This document shows positions 22,068 to 31,700 of a DNA stretch of 64,000 bases, in pieces. Origin of the DNA: Gnetum montanum (lineage: Eukaryota; Streptophyta; Gnetopsida; Gnetales; Gnetaceae); contig MNCI01005936.1 in the NCBI GenBank assembly GCA_015680685.1, positions 1,031,998 through 1,095,997 of the forward strand. Reading direction: 5' to 3'. A program made the translations under genes and the position numbers. The notes under the pieces were generated by a model. It worked only from the letters and a program-made list of their open reading frames with translations. It was not told the DNA's origin and did no database searches. Each line of letters starts with the position of its first letter. Within the stretch, counting starts at the first letter, position 1.

Positions 22068-25000
22068 TGTTGGCGACCATTTGGGATGCAACAGCCACCG
22101 AGTGTCCTCGAATAGGATTTAGGTGCCTACTGGTCTCTGGCAACACCAAGGCCTAGATACCTCGAAATAGACTTAGTAGTTAATGTGAGTATGTGTGTGT
22201 GTTGCTGCTATGTGCGGTTGTGAAAAATGAAACGATTGCGTTGTGTGTAAACTACAAATGACTTATCTTAAAGAGATTCAGCCAACTTTGCCAAGTACTG
22301 TGAGTTGTTGAGAGTTCCTATTTTGTTCAATTGCCTAGTCTACACGGTCCCTATAATACCTACTTGTAACAAATAAAAGTTTGCAAAAAAATTTGAGGGC
22401 AACTTTGTGAATCTACTTCTCATTTTCCCCAAAGAAAGAGATAGTTCCACAAGAAAACTAGAAATAGAGCAAGATTCAATGGAAATAGACAGAAAGGAAA
22501 GTAGATTCGTGTTAAGACCTCAAATATTTAAACAAGGTAAAATGATACGAGTAAACACTTCGTGATAAAGCTATCCCAAACTCAATATCTACGAATTGTT
22601 CAAACTTCCAAGGCTCAAATAAGCAATTTCTTCAAGACAATCCTACTATGCTACCAAAAATTGCTGCGTAAACTATCATGTACAAGACACCATTTTGGCT
22701 AGATAATGGATGTCAACAATTGCATTCAATAGAACCTTTAAAAGACTTGATAATTTTTGATTGAAATATCACAGAGATTCACTTGAAAGATAAAAAGAAG
22801 CTATTCTGGTCCCATCAAAATACCAAATATTTTCTGAACCCTCTTGACTATTGAATCGTTCAACGGCATGACTACAACCAGAGGCTCTCTTACAATGATC
22901 TCAATAGAAGTTCTTATACATTGCACAATAACCAAATTCACTACTAAAATGCTCTTAAGGCTTTCAAACACAAGTGCTTCTATGGAAAAATTTTAATAGA
23001 AATTTTCAATTATGCAACAAGAACAATAAGAGCAATCTAAAAATCCCAAAATTACTTACCAAGGATGATACTATCTAAACCACTAGCTAAACAATTTAAA
23101 AAAAAATAAAAATAAAACATAACTCATAGGACTATCACAAAGAGGCTGAAATATTTTATTTAGCTAGTCATCTTATAAGCAATCTTTCACAATTTCTTCT
23201 TTACAATGCTCTTCCAAGACCCAAAGTGTGTCTCCAAGTGAGAGCTAGTAATNAACAATGATATTTGTAAATATTACAAATATTTTATGAGTAATAACTT
23301 ATACAATAATGTTTGAAAAATAAATTCAAGACCTCATTATTATGAGAGCTTCATTTACTTGGAATAATTAAATTAATGGTAAGTCTTTAGTGATGAATAT
23401 AACTGCATCTGCACTTTGAACCCACGTAAACTTTGCTAGAAATAGAAATTTAAATCCGGTGGTGGTTTAAAATATGAAGTTCGAATGTGAAGGTGCAAGG
23501 CCTGGAACTGCTGATAAATGGTTTCAAATTATCCCACCCTTCTAGAACTGTATATCAACTGCCACCATGAAAGAAGGCTCTGCCACTACGTTCGGTAATG
23601 TTGCCGTGTGTTCCGTAAAAATCTGCAACTGTTGTAACCTTTGCTTTATCTTGTCTTCTCCTTGGACCATGTGCTCAATCTCGTCATTGATCAACTGCAC
23701 TTTGTTGTTGGTGATGGTGATGTTGTTTTTGATGCCTGTCGCCTTGATGCCCAGGGACAGTGGAGTTACGTCGGGGAGGAGCAGGTGATCGTGGAGGCAC
23801 TGAGCAAGGCTAGCTGTAAGTGTATGCCACGCTAGGACGTTCGTGATGCTACTCGGCTCCGTATCGGCAACACCAACCTCCTCTACTTCTTTTTCAAGTC
23901 ACTCGGAAACCACGTTATCGGCCCGTAGCCATGCAGAACTTCGAGGCGGTGTCCGTCGTTGGCCTCTACGGTCACGGTGACTATGATGAGGATGGATTGC
24001 TATTTGGAACTCTGAATTCGAGTTTGACTGTGATGATCCACGATGTCGGTGTGGATGTTGCCAACGACCTCTTGTATAGGGATGGCAGTGATTCTTGTAC
24101 CATGGACTGCACCTATGACACTCGCAACCATGATGAAAAGCGTATGATCACTTACGACGTTCGCAAGGTTTGGCAACATACTTGCTATGGTAGCATTGCT
24201 GACTTCGATGATATTCCATAGTGTTTCCTGTGCACCCAGTGCCGAAACCTTTTTTTTATGGAGGAATAATAGTGCCCCATTGAAAACATGACAATTCAAT
24301 CACAAAAACTTTGCAACAGCACTAGATTAGCTCCAATCTAGAAACAAAATAATAATTCCAAGACTGTTTTCCCTGCGCCTCTATGATGAAGTCTCGCTTT
24401 ACTCTTTTAGCAACTGATTTGTTGCTTTCCAATAGTTTCTTAAACATGCTTGCTGTGCGTACTACATGTTTCATTGGAACATCGAAGACCAGAGCTTATC
24501 TAACCCAAAGCATGGAAAAAAGATCTTGAATCCATTAAATCCAAACCCTAGGCATTTAACTGCAAATTCTATTGTTTATAGAGAAACTGAGTGGCCTCGT
24601 TTGGAAGGCTTTGTAACAAGCATATTATGATTATTGCCTCCGTGATGTCAAGGTTTTAGAAACTTTAAACAGCTTCAATCCAAAATAGAAAATCAAGAGT
24701 TACTGTAAAGAAAACCCTAAGCATTCCAAGAGAAATGATATGGCTTCAAAGCAACTGAACGCTTCATATGATATTCTATAACATGGATATGTTAATCAAA
24801 CTTAGGAAAGTTGGGATAAATTACTATGGGATACCATAGCAGTAGGTAAACGTCTCGTTTCGATTTTCTCTTGTTAAACTTTGAACGTGAAAATTTTCTT
24901 TTTTCAGTAATCCAGAACATGTGTATTCTCTTTGTTACAGAAATCTGGAATCTCTACCAACTGTAATGAGGTTATACTAACATACTCATCATCCCATAAC

Positions 25001-25102
25001 TTTTAAGCTACATGTTTACTTTTTTAAATTCTCAAACATTCATTATTCCAATTTTGAATATGATAGTCCAACTATTCCATGAAATGGCCAAATGTGCCAA
25101 CA
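22068..25102 (-). repeat. 3' LTR of element III
   Basis: Starts TGTTGGCGACC and ends GTGCCAACA on the plus strand. It aligns along its length with 31,701-34,880. A single N at 23,253 replaces a segment of about 220 bp that the partner has at 32,812-33,030, so this copy is artificially short. It carries the plus-strand PHD-finger fragment annotated separately. Confidence 0.9.
23641..24243 (+). pseudogene. Captured PHD-finger protein gene fragment in the 3' LTR (MS1/MMD1-like)
   Basis: On the strand opposite to the retroelement, the frame from 23,641 reads EEQVIVEALSKASCKC, then DVRDATRLRIGNTNLL and FKSLGNHVIG. These match, in order, the helical block before the PHD finger of plant MS1/MMD1-type PHD proteins, which are nuclear regulators of anther and meiotic development. 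After one frame change, 23,931-24,221 reads to MDCTYDTRNHDEKRMITY, VWQHTCYGSI and, past a stop, CFLCTQC. This is a PHD zinc finger with several Cys ligands turned into Tyr or Arg. Start and C-terminus are absent. Family recognition is by eye from conserved patterns; direct regulatory function is unlikely in this state. Confidence 0.75.
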
Positions 25103-25118
25103 TTTTTGCCCCCTTAAA
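25103..25118 (-). other. Polypurine tract of element III
   Basis: On the minus strand AAGGGGGCAAAAA lies directly before the LTR start TGTTGGC, the expected plus-strand primer of reverse transcription. The G5 core and position fix the 3' LTR boundary at 25,102. Confidence 0.8.
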
Positions 25119-25319
25119 AGGTTAAAAGAAACTTGTGCAACCTCATTTCAAAACTGAAACATACTAAAACTTTCATTGAATTTTTACAACTGAATAAAAA
25201 TATTTTTGGAGGAAAATTCCCATCAAACATAAGGTTTGATGGTATAAAAACCTCATTCCTAAGAGAAATAACAAACTGTACATTATCAAGTCCATCATGA
25301 ACTATTCTTGGGATGGAAA

Positions 25320-25814
25320 CTAAATTATGAGAATTACCCTAGTAGGAATCCTCATCTCTCTAACTATTTCATAGAAAATTTCTGATGTGATGAAGCCTGT
25401 TCTGTTGTTCTCTGGCTTGGTGGAGCTCTCACCTTGATCTACTGGAGCTTTCTCTTCAGCTCTTTTCTCATTTTCTTTTTCAGATGAGCTCTTCTTTTCT
25501 TCTCCATTGGGTCCTTCATTTTCCTCTTGAGAGACAAAGGTTTCTTCCCATCCCCATAATAACTCTTCATTGGTTGGTTGCTCTTCTCTTTTTCCTTCTT
25601 CCTTGGTGCAATCTTGGTATTGCCCCCAAACATTGGACTCTATCTCCAAACCTCTAGTGAGAAAAGAAAATTCATCGGACAACCAAGCTATGAAAGGACA
25701 CTCTTTTGGAGCTCCACAAGATCTAGCCTTTAGGTAAGCCTTCAATACATGTTCAGGGAAACATCCCATCACATATGGAATAAAAGGCTTTCTCATTGCT
25801 CTCCCAAATTCCAT
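25320..25814 (-). CDS. Extra ORF of element III downstream of integrase, unknown function (164 aa)
   Basis: An uninterrupted 164-codon frame lies between the integrase (ending at 26,282) and the polypurine tract. The N-terminal half is mixed hydrophobic and basic (MEFGRAMRKPFIPYVMG, then WLSDEFSFLTRG). The C-terminal half is highly charged, mostly Glu and Lys, with EEKKSSSEKENEKRAEEK in the middle and a return to hydrophobic residues at the end. No signal peptide or membrane segment stands out, so it does not look like an envelope protein, although this is where extra ORFs lie in some Tat and Athila elements. I do not recognise the family. That it stays open while gag and protease carry stops is notable but could be chance. 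Confidence 0.5.
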   Translation of the reverse strand: MEFGRAMRKPFIPYVMGCFPEHVLKAYLKARSCGAPKECPFIAWLSDEFSFLTRGLEIESNVWGQYQDCTKEEGKREEQPTNEELLWGWEETFVSQEENEGPNGEEKKSSSEKENEKRAEEKAPVDQGESSTKPENNRTGFITSEIFYEIVREMRIPTRVILII

Positions 25815-26281
25815 TTCCCTCTTTCAAATTAGCTCTCTCTTACTTTCCCTACTCAACTTGAATGGAAAAATGATGAAATTTTAGGCAACTTAACCCTCTT
25901 TTTATAGGTGCTAGAAATTTAAACTTCCCCCCAAGAGTCTTCAACCAAGCTTCCTTCTTTTTAGGCATTCTAACCATTTGTCACCATCCTCACTAAGTGG
26001 TGGATGAGTCACCTTCTCCACTTGTTTCACTTGTAGAATTCCACTTACCTCACTTGAAGGAAAACTATTTTCTAATTTAAATAAATCATAATTAAACATA
26101 ATAATTGATACTATATTCTTAGTAATATTATAGCTAATAGTATATACATATATTATTTTGTGTAAGGACATCTTCAAGTTGTATGCAATTGTCCCAAATA
26201 ATTTTTTATATGCAAAACATTATATGGAAATTGCAATTCCATGCCATCCAAAGTTGATAATTTGTAAGTATCCTCTGACAA
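25815..26281 (-). other. Spacer between integrase and the extra ORF of element III
   Basis: AT-rich. A 78-codon frame at 25,941-26,177 has no recognisable motif. This would be the 3' untranslated or inter-ORF part of the retroelement transcript. Confidence 0.4.
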
Positions 26282-27268
26282 TTACTTTGTAATTTGAAAG
26301 AGACCAATCCATGTAAGTGTAAACTTATTCGATTTCTTCATATTCCATAATAGGACAAGGTCTCCTATCTTGAAAATTCTTTTCAAAGCTTTCCTATCAA
26401 ACCATATTTTAACTTGAGACATATTCTGTAACAAATTATCCCTTGCTTTATCTACTTCAGCTTCTCTTTTAATAAGTAAAGTCATGAAACTTCTATCTTT
26501 ATCAGTTTTTTCACTATATTTTTGTACGAATTCAAAAGCTGAGCTTACAATCTTATTTGTGATTCTCACTGGCAAATCATAAACTAAGTTATATGGTGAT
26601 GTCCCAATAGCTCTCTTGAACCTAATTCGATCTAACCATAACGCGGACTGTAGATAATCGATCCAATTTCCTGGATTTCCATTCATCGATTTCTTGATAT
26701 AAGCAATAATCTTTTTATTGGTGGATTCTGCTAGGCCATTTCCTTGAGGATAATAATTTGATGAGGAAAATAAGAAAATAGATTTTTCTGATGCCCATAT
26801 GATAAACTCTTCAGATTTGAAGGCAGGTCCATTGTCTGACACTAACACTTCAGGTAGACCAAATCTACTTAGAATATGGTCTTCTAGAAACTTAATCACA
26901 TCTGATGCTAAACTTCCTCTTAGAGCCTTTGCTTCAGACCATTTAGTGAAATACTCAGTAGCCGTGAGAATAAACTTGTGTCTAGCTCTTGAAAGAGTAA
27001 TTGTACTAATAAAATCCAAACCCCATTGCTGAAATGGTCTATCTACAACTACTGACTTTAAAGGGACACTAGCCCTTTTAATTTTGGGCCCATGAATTTG
27101 ATATTTATAGAATTTTTGAATCTTTGAACTAATGTCTTGATACATGGAAGAATATCCATATCGAAGTATATGTTGCATAGTCGACTTAGGGGATTCATAA
27201 AATAAATTCAAATGGTCATGAAATTGTTTCAAAATGAAACTAATTTGATCATTATGAACACATTCCAA
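26282..27268 (-). CDS. Ty3/gypsy integrase of element III
   Basis: 328 open codons. It begins in the integrase zinc domain (HDHLNLFYES, then HILRYGY), where the final Cys pair reads KFYKYQIHGP, both Cys now Tyr. The catalytic core is complete, with first Asp in QQWGLDFIST, second in LVSDNGPAF and Glu in GNGLAESTNKK, spaced as in retroviral-type DDE integrases. The C-terminal part has TSPYNLVYD and a GDLVLLWNMKK / WIGLFQI segment corresponding to the GPF/GPY module, without a chromodomain. It would insert the cDNA into host DNA as part of the nucleocapsid. Loss of zinc ligands probably inactivates it. It is the 3' end of the pol reading frame, downstream of RNase H. Confidence 0.9.
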   Translation of the reverse strand: MECVHNDQISFILKQFHDHLNLFYESPKSTMQHILRYGYSSMYQDISSKIQKFYKYQIHGPKIKRASVPLKSVVVDRPFQQWGLDFISTITLSRARHKFILTATEYFTKWSEAKALRGSLASDVIKFLEDHILSRFGLPEVLVSDNGPAFKSEEFIIWASEKSIFLFSSSNYYPQGNGLAESTNKKIIAYIKKSMNGNPGNWIDYLQSALWLDRIRFKRAIGTSPYNLVYDLPVRITNKIVSSAFEFVQKYSEKTDKDRSFMTLLIKREAEVDKARDNLLQNMSQVKIWFDRKALKRIFKIGDLVLLWNMKKSNKFTLTWIGLFQITK

Positions 27269-27945
27269 TAAAATTTCCCAAAAATCCTTTCTATATATAA
27301 TACCATCTTTAACAACGAATCTTCATGCTCTTTTGAAGAAAGCTCTCTTTTAACTTGTGGTCAAATTATTTGGGATTTTCCTTGTATTAAGAAATTTGAG
27401 AATCTCATCATACCAATTCTCTTCATGGGTGTAAAGTGTACACACTTCACTTTCTCTAGTCATTAACTTGGCTAATCCGATTCCCTTAATTGTTTTTCAT
27501 ATTTGTAATGAAAATCTGAAACTTTGCAACTTTATAAGCCATTTTCCTTTTTTCAATCCAATCTCATTTTGGGATAGGAATTGCTTGACTACAGGTTCAA
27601 TTAGCATAATGTGGACTAATGAACTTTCTAAATAATATTTAAAATGTTGAAGCGCTTTGACGACTATGAAAGCTTGTTTCTCTAAGTCTGAATAATTTAA
27701 TTTTGAACCTTTAAATTGATAGCCAAAAAATCCAATTGGTCATCTTGACCTTCACTATCCTTTTGTGTTAGATTGGTAGCGATAGAATCATTTGAAGCAA
27801 AAGAATATAACCAAAAATCTTCTTTAAGCCTAGGCTTCACCAAATATGGAGCCTCTTGTATAGCATTTTTAATTTTTGATAAAGCTCTCTCTGATTTTGG
27901 TGTTTTCTCTACTTGAACATCCTTTTTTAGCATATGCATCAAAGG
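27269..27945 (-). pseudogene. RT end and RNase H of element III pol (partial)
   Basis: Next to the gap the minus strand reads PLMHMLKKDVQVEKTPK, the RT thumb/connection typical of gypsy elements. It continues with IKNAIQEAPYLVKPRLKED and FWLYSFASNDSIATNL, the start of the element's own RNase H; the catalytic D..S context is altered (YSFASNDSIA). An in-frame stop (at about 27,697) and later frame breaks follow before the integrase at 27,268, so the RNase H is not intact. Confidence 0.75.
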
Positions 27946-28408
27946 NNNNNNNNNNNNNNNNNNNNNNNNNNNNNNNNNNNNNNNNNNNNNNNNNNNNNNN
28001 NNNNNNNNNNNNNNNNNNNNNNNNNNNNNNNNNNNNNNNNNNNNNNNNNNNNNNNNNNNNNNNNNNNNNNNNNNNNNNNNNNNNNNNNNNNNNNNNNNNN
28101 NNNNNNNNNNNNNNNNNNNNNNNNNNNNNNNNNNNNNNNNNNNNNNNNNNNNNNNNNNNNNNNNNNNNNNNNNNNNNNNNNNNNNNNNNNNNNNNNNNNN
28201 NNNNNNNNNNNNNNNNNNNNNNNNNNNNNNNNNNNNNNNNNNNNNNNNNNNNNNNNNNNNNNNNNNNNNNNNNNNNNNNNNNNNNNNNNNNNNNNNNNNN
28301 NNNNNNNNNNNNNNNNNNNNNNNNNNNNNNNNNNNNNNNNNNNNNNNNNNNNNNNNNNNNNNNNNNNNNNNNNNNNNNNNNNNNNNNNNNNNNNNNNNNN
28401 NNNNNNNN
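27946..28408. other. Assembly gap (463 N)
   Basis: A run of 463 unknown bases covers nearly all of the element III RT palm, including the YxDD site. RT-coding sequence flanks it on both sides in compatible orientation, so the hidden sequence is expected to be RT and nothing else. Confidence 0.97.
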
Positions 28409-28656
28409 CTAAAATCTACCCAAAGCCTTATATCACCATTTTTCTTTCTCACTAGAACAAGGTTAGTAAGCCATGTTGAATATCATACTGGATATATGAT
28501 TTGTGCTTGTAACAGCTTCTTGATTTCAGCTTCCATAGCTGGTTCAAATGATGGATTAAATTTCCTTTGTTTTTGCTTGACTGTTTTACAACCTTCTATT
28601 AAAGGAATTTTATGCGTCATCACATCTTGTCTAAAATCTTTAAGATCATCATAAGA
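28409..28656 (-). pseudogene. RT N-terminal part of element III
   Basis: Minus-strand reading gives FEPAMEAEIKKLLQAQIIYP, then a stop, YSTWLTNLVLVRKKNGDI and RLWVDF at the gap edge. This is the fingers region of a gypsy RT (pattern E-I-x-K-L-L-x-A-x-I-I-x-P-V, then VRKKxG...VDxR). One stop lies between the two parts, and another separates it from the upstream RNase H frame. Confidence 0.8.
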
Positions 28657-29484
28657 CTAAGCAAAATTGTCCAAATTATTTCTTAGACATGTTAACAAAT
28701 TTTTCTTGAAATTTGAATCTCTTTCCTTTGTAACATTCAACATCTTTGGCATCTTATCTAATCCAAAATTCACTACCTCGAAAGCTTGACTATCTAGGCC
28801 TTGTATATCTTTTTCAGTAAGTAAATTTTTCTTGAATTCATGTTCCAAATCAATCATCCTTTTTGGAATTAAATTGGTTTTAGAATTTGATGACGTTTCA
28901 GGTATAACTTGATCCTCAAATTCTTGTTTGTTTTTCATAAATCTTAGTACTTGATCATCATCTTCAAACACTTGTAAATGTTTTATGTTATTTGGTACTG
29001 ATGGCTGATATACTTCTTCAATCATTACATCTTTGTAACTTTCTATTACTTGCATATCCAATGTTGAAGCTGCCTTTGCCAAATCATCTGCTATAAGATT
29101 CTCTACTTTGTTTATATGCTCTATTTGCCAGTGTTGAAACTGATCTAACATCTTACAAGCAAGTTTCTTATAAGGTCTTAAGAATGAGCTATTTACTACA
29201 CAATTACCCTTTACTTGTTCACAAACTAATCTTGAGTCTCCCTTTATAGTGATTACTCTGATCTTTTTGTCTAGAGATATTCTTATACCAATACATAAAG
29301 CTTCATACTCAGCCTTGTTGTTAGTACAAGGGAAAGATAGATGAATTGCTTTGAAAATTTCAGGTGAATCATTCTTGAATATAACTATACCGGCTCCTGC
29401 ACCTTTTGAATTACATGAACCATCAAAGTATAACTCCCATTTATCCTCATTCTTTGATTGTTCTTTTTCAAAACTATAATTTTC
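28657..29484 (-). CDS. Additional plant-type (aRNH) RNase H of element III, upstream of RT
   Basis: From about 29,439 the minus strand reads WELYFDGSCNSKGAGAGI, then CTNNKAEYEAL, KGDSRLVCEQVKG and, at about 29,090-29,055, NLIADDLAKAAS. These four blocks hold the RNase H catalytic D, E, D, D and are of the TNNxAEYEAL type seen in plant RNase HI-like domains acquired by Tat-clade retrotransposons. All four acidic residues are present. The frame continues open into a 100-residue linker to 28,657 where a stop precedes RT. The fold would degrade the RNA strand of the RNA-DNA hybrid. In described Tat elements this extra domain usually lies between the RT's own RNase H and integrase; here it lies between protease and RT. 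Confidence 0.88.
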   Translation of the reverse strand, partial: ENYSFEKEQSKNEDKWELYFDGSCNSKGAGAGIVIFKNDSPEIFKAIHLSFPCTNNKAEYEALCIGIRISLDKKIRVITIKGDSRLVCEQVKGNCVVNSSFLRPYKKLACKMLDQFQHWQIEHINKVENLIADDLAKAASTLDMQVIESYKDVMIEEVYQPSVPNNIKHLQVFEDDDQVLRFMKNKQEFEDQVIPETSSNSKTNLIPKRMIDLEHEFKKNLLTEKDIQGLDSQAFEVVNFGLDKMPKMLNVTKERDSNFKKNLLTCLRNNLDNFA

Positions 29485-30135
29485 TTAAAGTGTACAAATT
29501 TTGTTTTCAACACCTTCTTTTTCAACCATTTTACTTTTTCCATTTGAAGTAATGTTATAAATAATCAAAGGTTCACTATAGATGTAGATTTGATTTGGTT
29601 CTCCTTTCCAAGGTAACCACATGTGAGAATAGTTTGTTGATATGTAACCTGAGAAATTCTTGCTCCAACTTCTACTCAATAAGAGACTATGCAAATTTGG
29701 TATATCTGCCACTTGAATAGTTACTCTACTTCTGACACGAGGTTCAGAAGCAATTTCCAATAGAACATTTGGTAATTGACCTACAATCTTCACTCTACTT
29801 TTATCCACTTGAACAATATTTTTATTTGATTTTTCAGGAATCAAACCAAGTTTCTTACATATAGATAATGACATTATAGTAGATGTAGCTCTAGAATCAA
29901 TGAAACAATTGTGTAAATATTTATCCTTCAATTTCATTGTCAAAAGAAAAGGAGAAGCTTCCTTATCATACAAGGTATTTAATTTCTCATCATTGTTAGA
30001 CACATAACCTAACTTTAATTCTCTAACTCTCCTTTTACCTTTAATGAACTCTAAAGCCTTTCTTTGCTGATCTCCTATTTGAAGCAACTGATAAAAGCTA
30101 ATATTGGCCTTGATATGTTTAAGGTCTTCAATCAA
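29485..30135 (-). CDS. Aspartic protease region of element III
   Basis: A 216-codon open frame. The retropepsin core is near the middle: DKYLHNCFIDSRATSTIMSL, where the conserved DSG has become DSR (Arg codon 29,890-29,892; GGA to AGA is a one-base transition). The flap region and PNLHSLLLSRSW follow, the latter matching the usual L-LGRSWL block with Gly changed to Ser. Retropepsins act as dimers that cut the gag-pol polyprotein; with Gly after the catalytic Asp changed to Arg, this copy should be inactive. A single stop separates it from the RNase H frame downstream, and upstream it merges in the same direction with gag. Confidence 0.82.
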   Translation of the reverse strand: MIEDLKHIKANISFYQLLQIGDQQRKALEFIKGKRRVRELKLGYVSNNDEKLNTLYDKEASPFLLTMKLKDKYLHNCFIDSRATSTIMSLSICKKLGLIPEKSNKNIVQVDKSRVKIVGQLPNVLLEIASEPRVRSRVTIQVADIPNLHSLLLSRSWSKNFSGYISTNYSHMWLPWKGEPNQIYIYSEPLIIYNITSNGKSKMVEKEGVENKICTL

Positions 30136-31600
30136 ATCATACTCTCCATTACCAATAAAGCTTGGTTTCCTTATTCATTTATTAAAAGATTGATTTGGAG
30201 TGCTTTGCTCTACTTGATTATCATTACCTTTATTCTTATCTCTTCTATTTGGCTCAAAAGCTTTTCTATTAGTAGATGGATTAGTAATAACATTTGAGGG
30301 TCTAGAAGTAGTTAGTCTTTCCTTAGATCAAAGACTATATCGATTTTCCTCATTGTTATTGCATTCTTCATCTGAAGACATATCCTCTTCAAAACTTGAT
30401 AGAGAAGAAGTATCACTAGATCCATTGCTGGAAGATTTACTTGCATAATGAACACTAGATAACTCATTATCAGATTCAATATCAAGAAATTTGGACATAA
30501 TAAGGTCACTTTCATCCTCATCTTCTGCTAACTTAGTGTCTTGATATTTAAGGTTCCTATTTTTCCTTTCTTCCTTGATATTAACTCTTGCCAAGGCTTT
30601 TTCAAGCTTCACTATTTTGTTAGACATATCTCTCATTAATTGTCCTTTTTCAGATCCTACTCTTTCATGTTCTTGCTCTATCTTAACATGAGATGGACCT
30701 GGTAAAGCTTTAAATTGAGCAAAATCTTGCATAGGAATCATAACTCTTTCTTCTCTTTTTTGAATTGCAATATTTTCTTCGGGAATCAAGTTCAACTATT
30801 TTTCTAACTGTATAGCTTCAATAAAGTAGTCATTTAGTGTAGTTAATTTTGGAGTTCTCCTTAACCATATTGAAATGTTGGGGTTGACAACCTTAAGATA
30901 AGTTTCTTTGAGTATTTCTTCTGATGGCCTATATTGTCTTTGAAAAAGTCCACAAATTCATTGAAACTTGATGTTAAAACCTCTAATTGACTCTTTAACT
31001 CCTTGCTTAGCTTGTATTAGTCCAAAATATAGTTGTTTTTGATCTAATTGATTACCAAATTGGGCCAAGAAAAGATTCTTCATGTCATCCCAACTTGTAA
31101 TACTATTACTTGGTAAGTTTGAATACCAAATCTGAGCCATATCCTTTAGATTTGATACAAACAACCTACAAGCTTGATCTTCATGTTGAATATTTGCATG
31201 TGCTAAAGCTAACTCAAACATGTGAATATATTCTTCATCTAAATAAGCTTTTCTGAGAATGAAAGGCTCAGGAAAATATTTGTAAACAACCTTAGGAATA
31301 TCATTGTACTTTTGAAATCCTAATGGTGTAACTCCTTACTAAGGATTTGCCATCCTATTCCTTTGGATAGTTGAACTCTTAGACTTTCTAGATCTTCTCT
31401 TATAAATTGATAAACCATATATAATGGGTGATTTTCTTGATCTTCTAGTTTTCACTCCACTACTTGTTCCAAATTTAGAAACTTTCTTTTGTTCTTCTTC
31501 TAATGAAAAATCAGTCTTAGAATCTAGAATATCTTTTGAAACTTTTAAATTTTCCAAACTATCAATCTTCTTGGTCATGAACTGAAAATATCTAATTTCT
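30136..31600 (-). pseudogene. Gag of element III
   Basis: Three open blocks in one direction. 31,339-31,578 is a Lys/Ser-rich N-terminus (MTKKIDSLENLKVSKD). 30,958-31,221 is the capsid core (CRLFVSNLKDMAQIWYSNLP, then SITSWDDMKNLFLAQFGN), the hallmark of Ty3/gypsy gag in plants. 30,328-30,795 is a Glu/Lys then Ser/Glu/Asp-rich C-terminus (SSNGSSDTSSLSSFEEDMSS). Stops at 31,339, 30,958 and 30,795-30,800 break the frame. No CCHC zinc knuckle was found, unusual but not unknown in this group. Gag would assemble the virus-like particle in the cytoplasm. Confidence 0.82.
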
Positions 31601-31676
31601 TAAGCCTTTATAGTAACAAAAAATTGTTGATGTGCTAAAATTATAAGGCTTATGAACCTAGAGGCTAAATTTTTAG

Positions 31677-31693
31677 CCCTCCTTCTAGCACCA
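31677..31693 (-). promoter_or_regulatory. Primer-binding site of element III
   Basis: On the minus strand TGGTGCTAGAAGGAGGG begins seven bases inside the 5' LTR edge. The TGG start and GAAGGAGGG body resemble primer sites of Tat-clade elements rather than the tRNA-Met type; the exact tRNA (possibly an Arg tRNA) is not certain. Confidence 0.55.
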
Positions 31694-31700
31694 AAAGAAC

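Noticed and set aside
27876-28455. Two plus-strand ORFs of about 175 codons
   Set aside because: They are open only because they run through the 463-base N gap; the real coding strand here is minus (RT).
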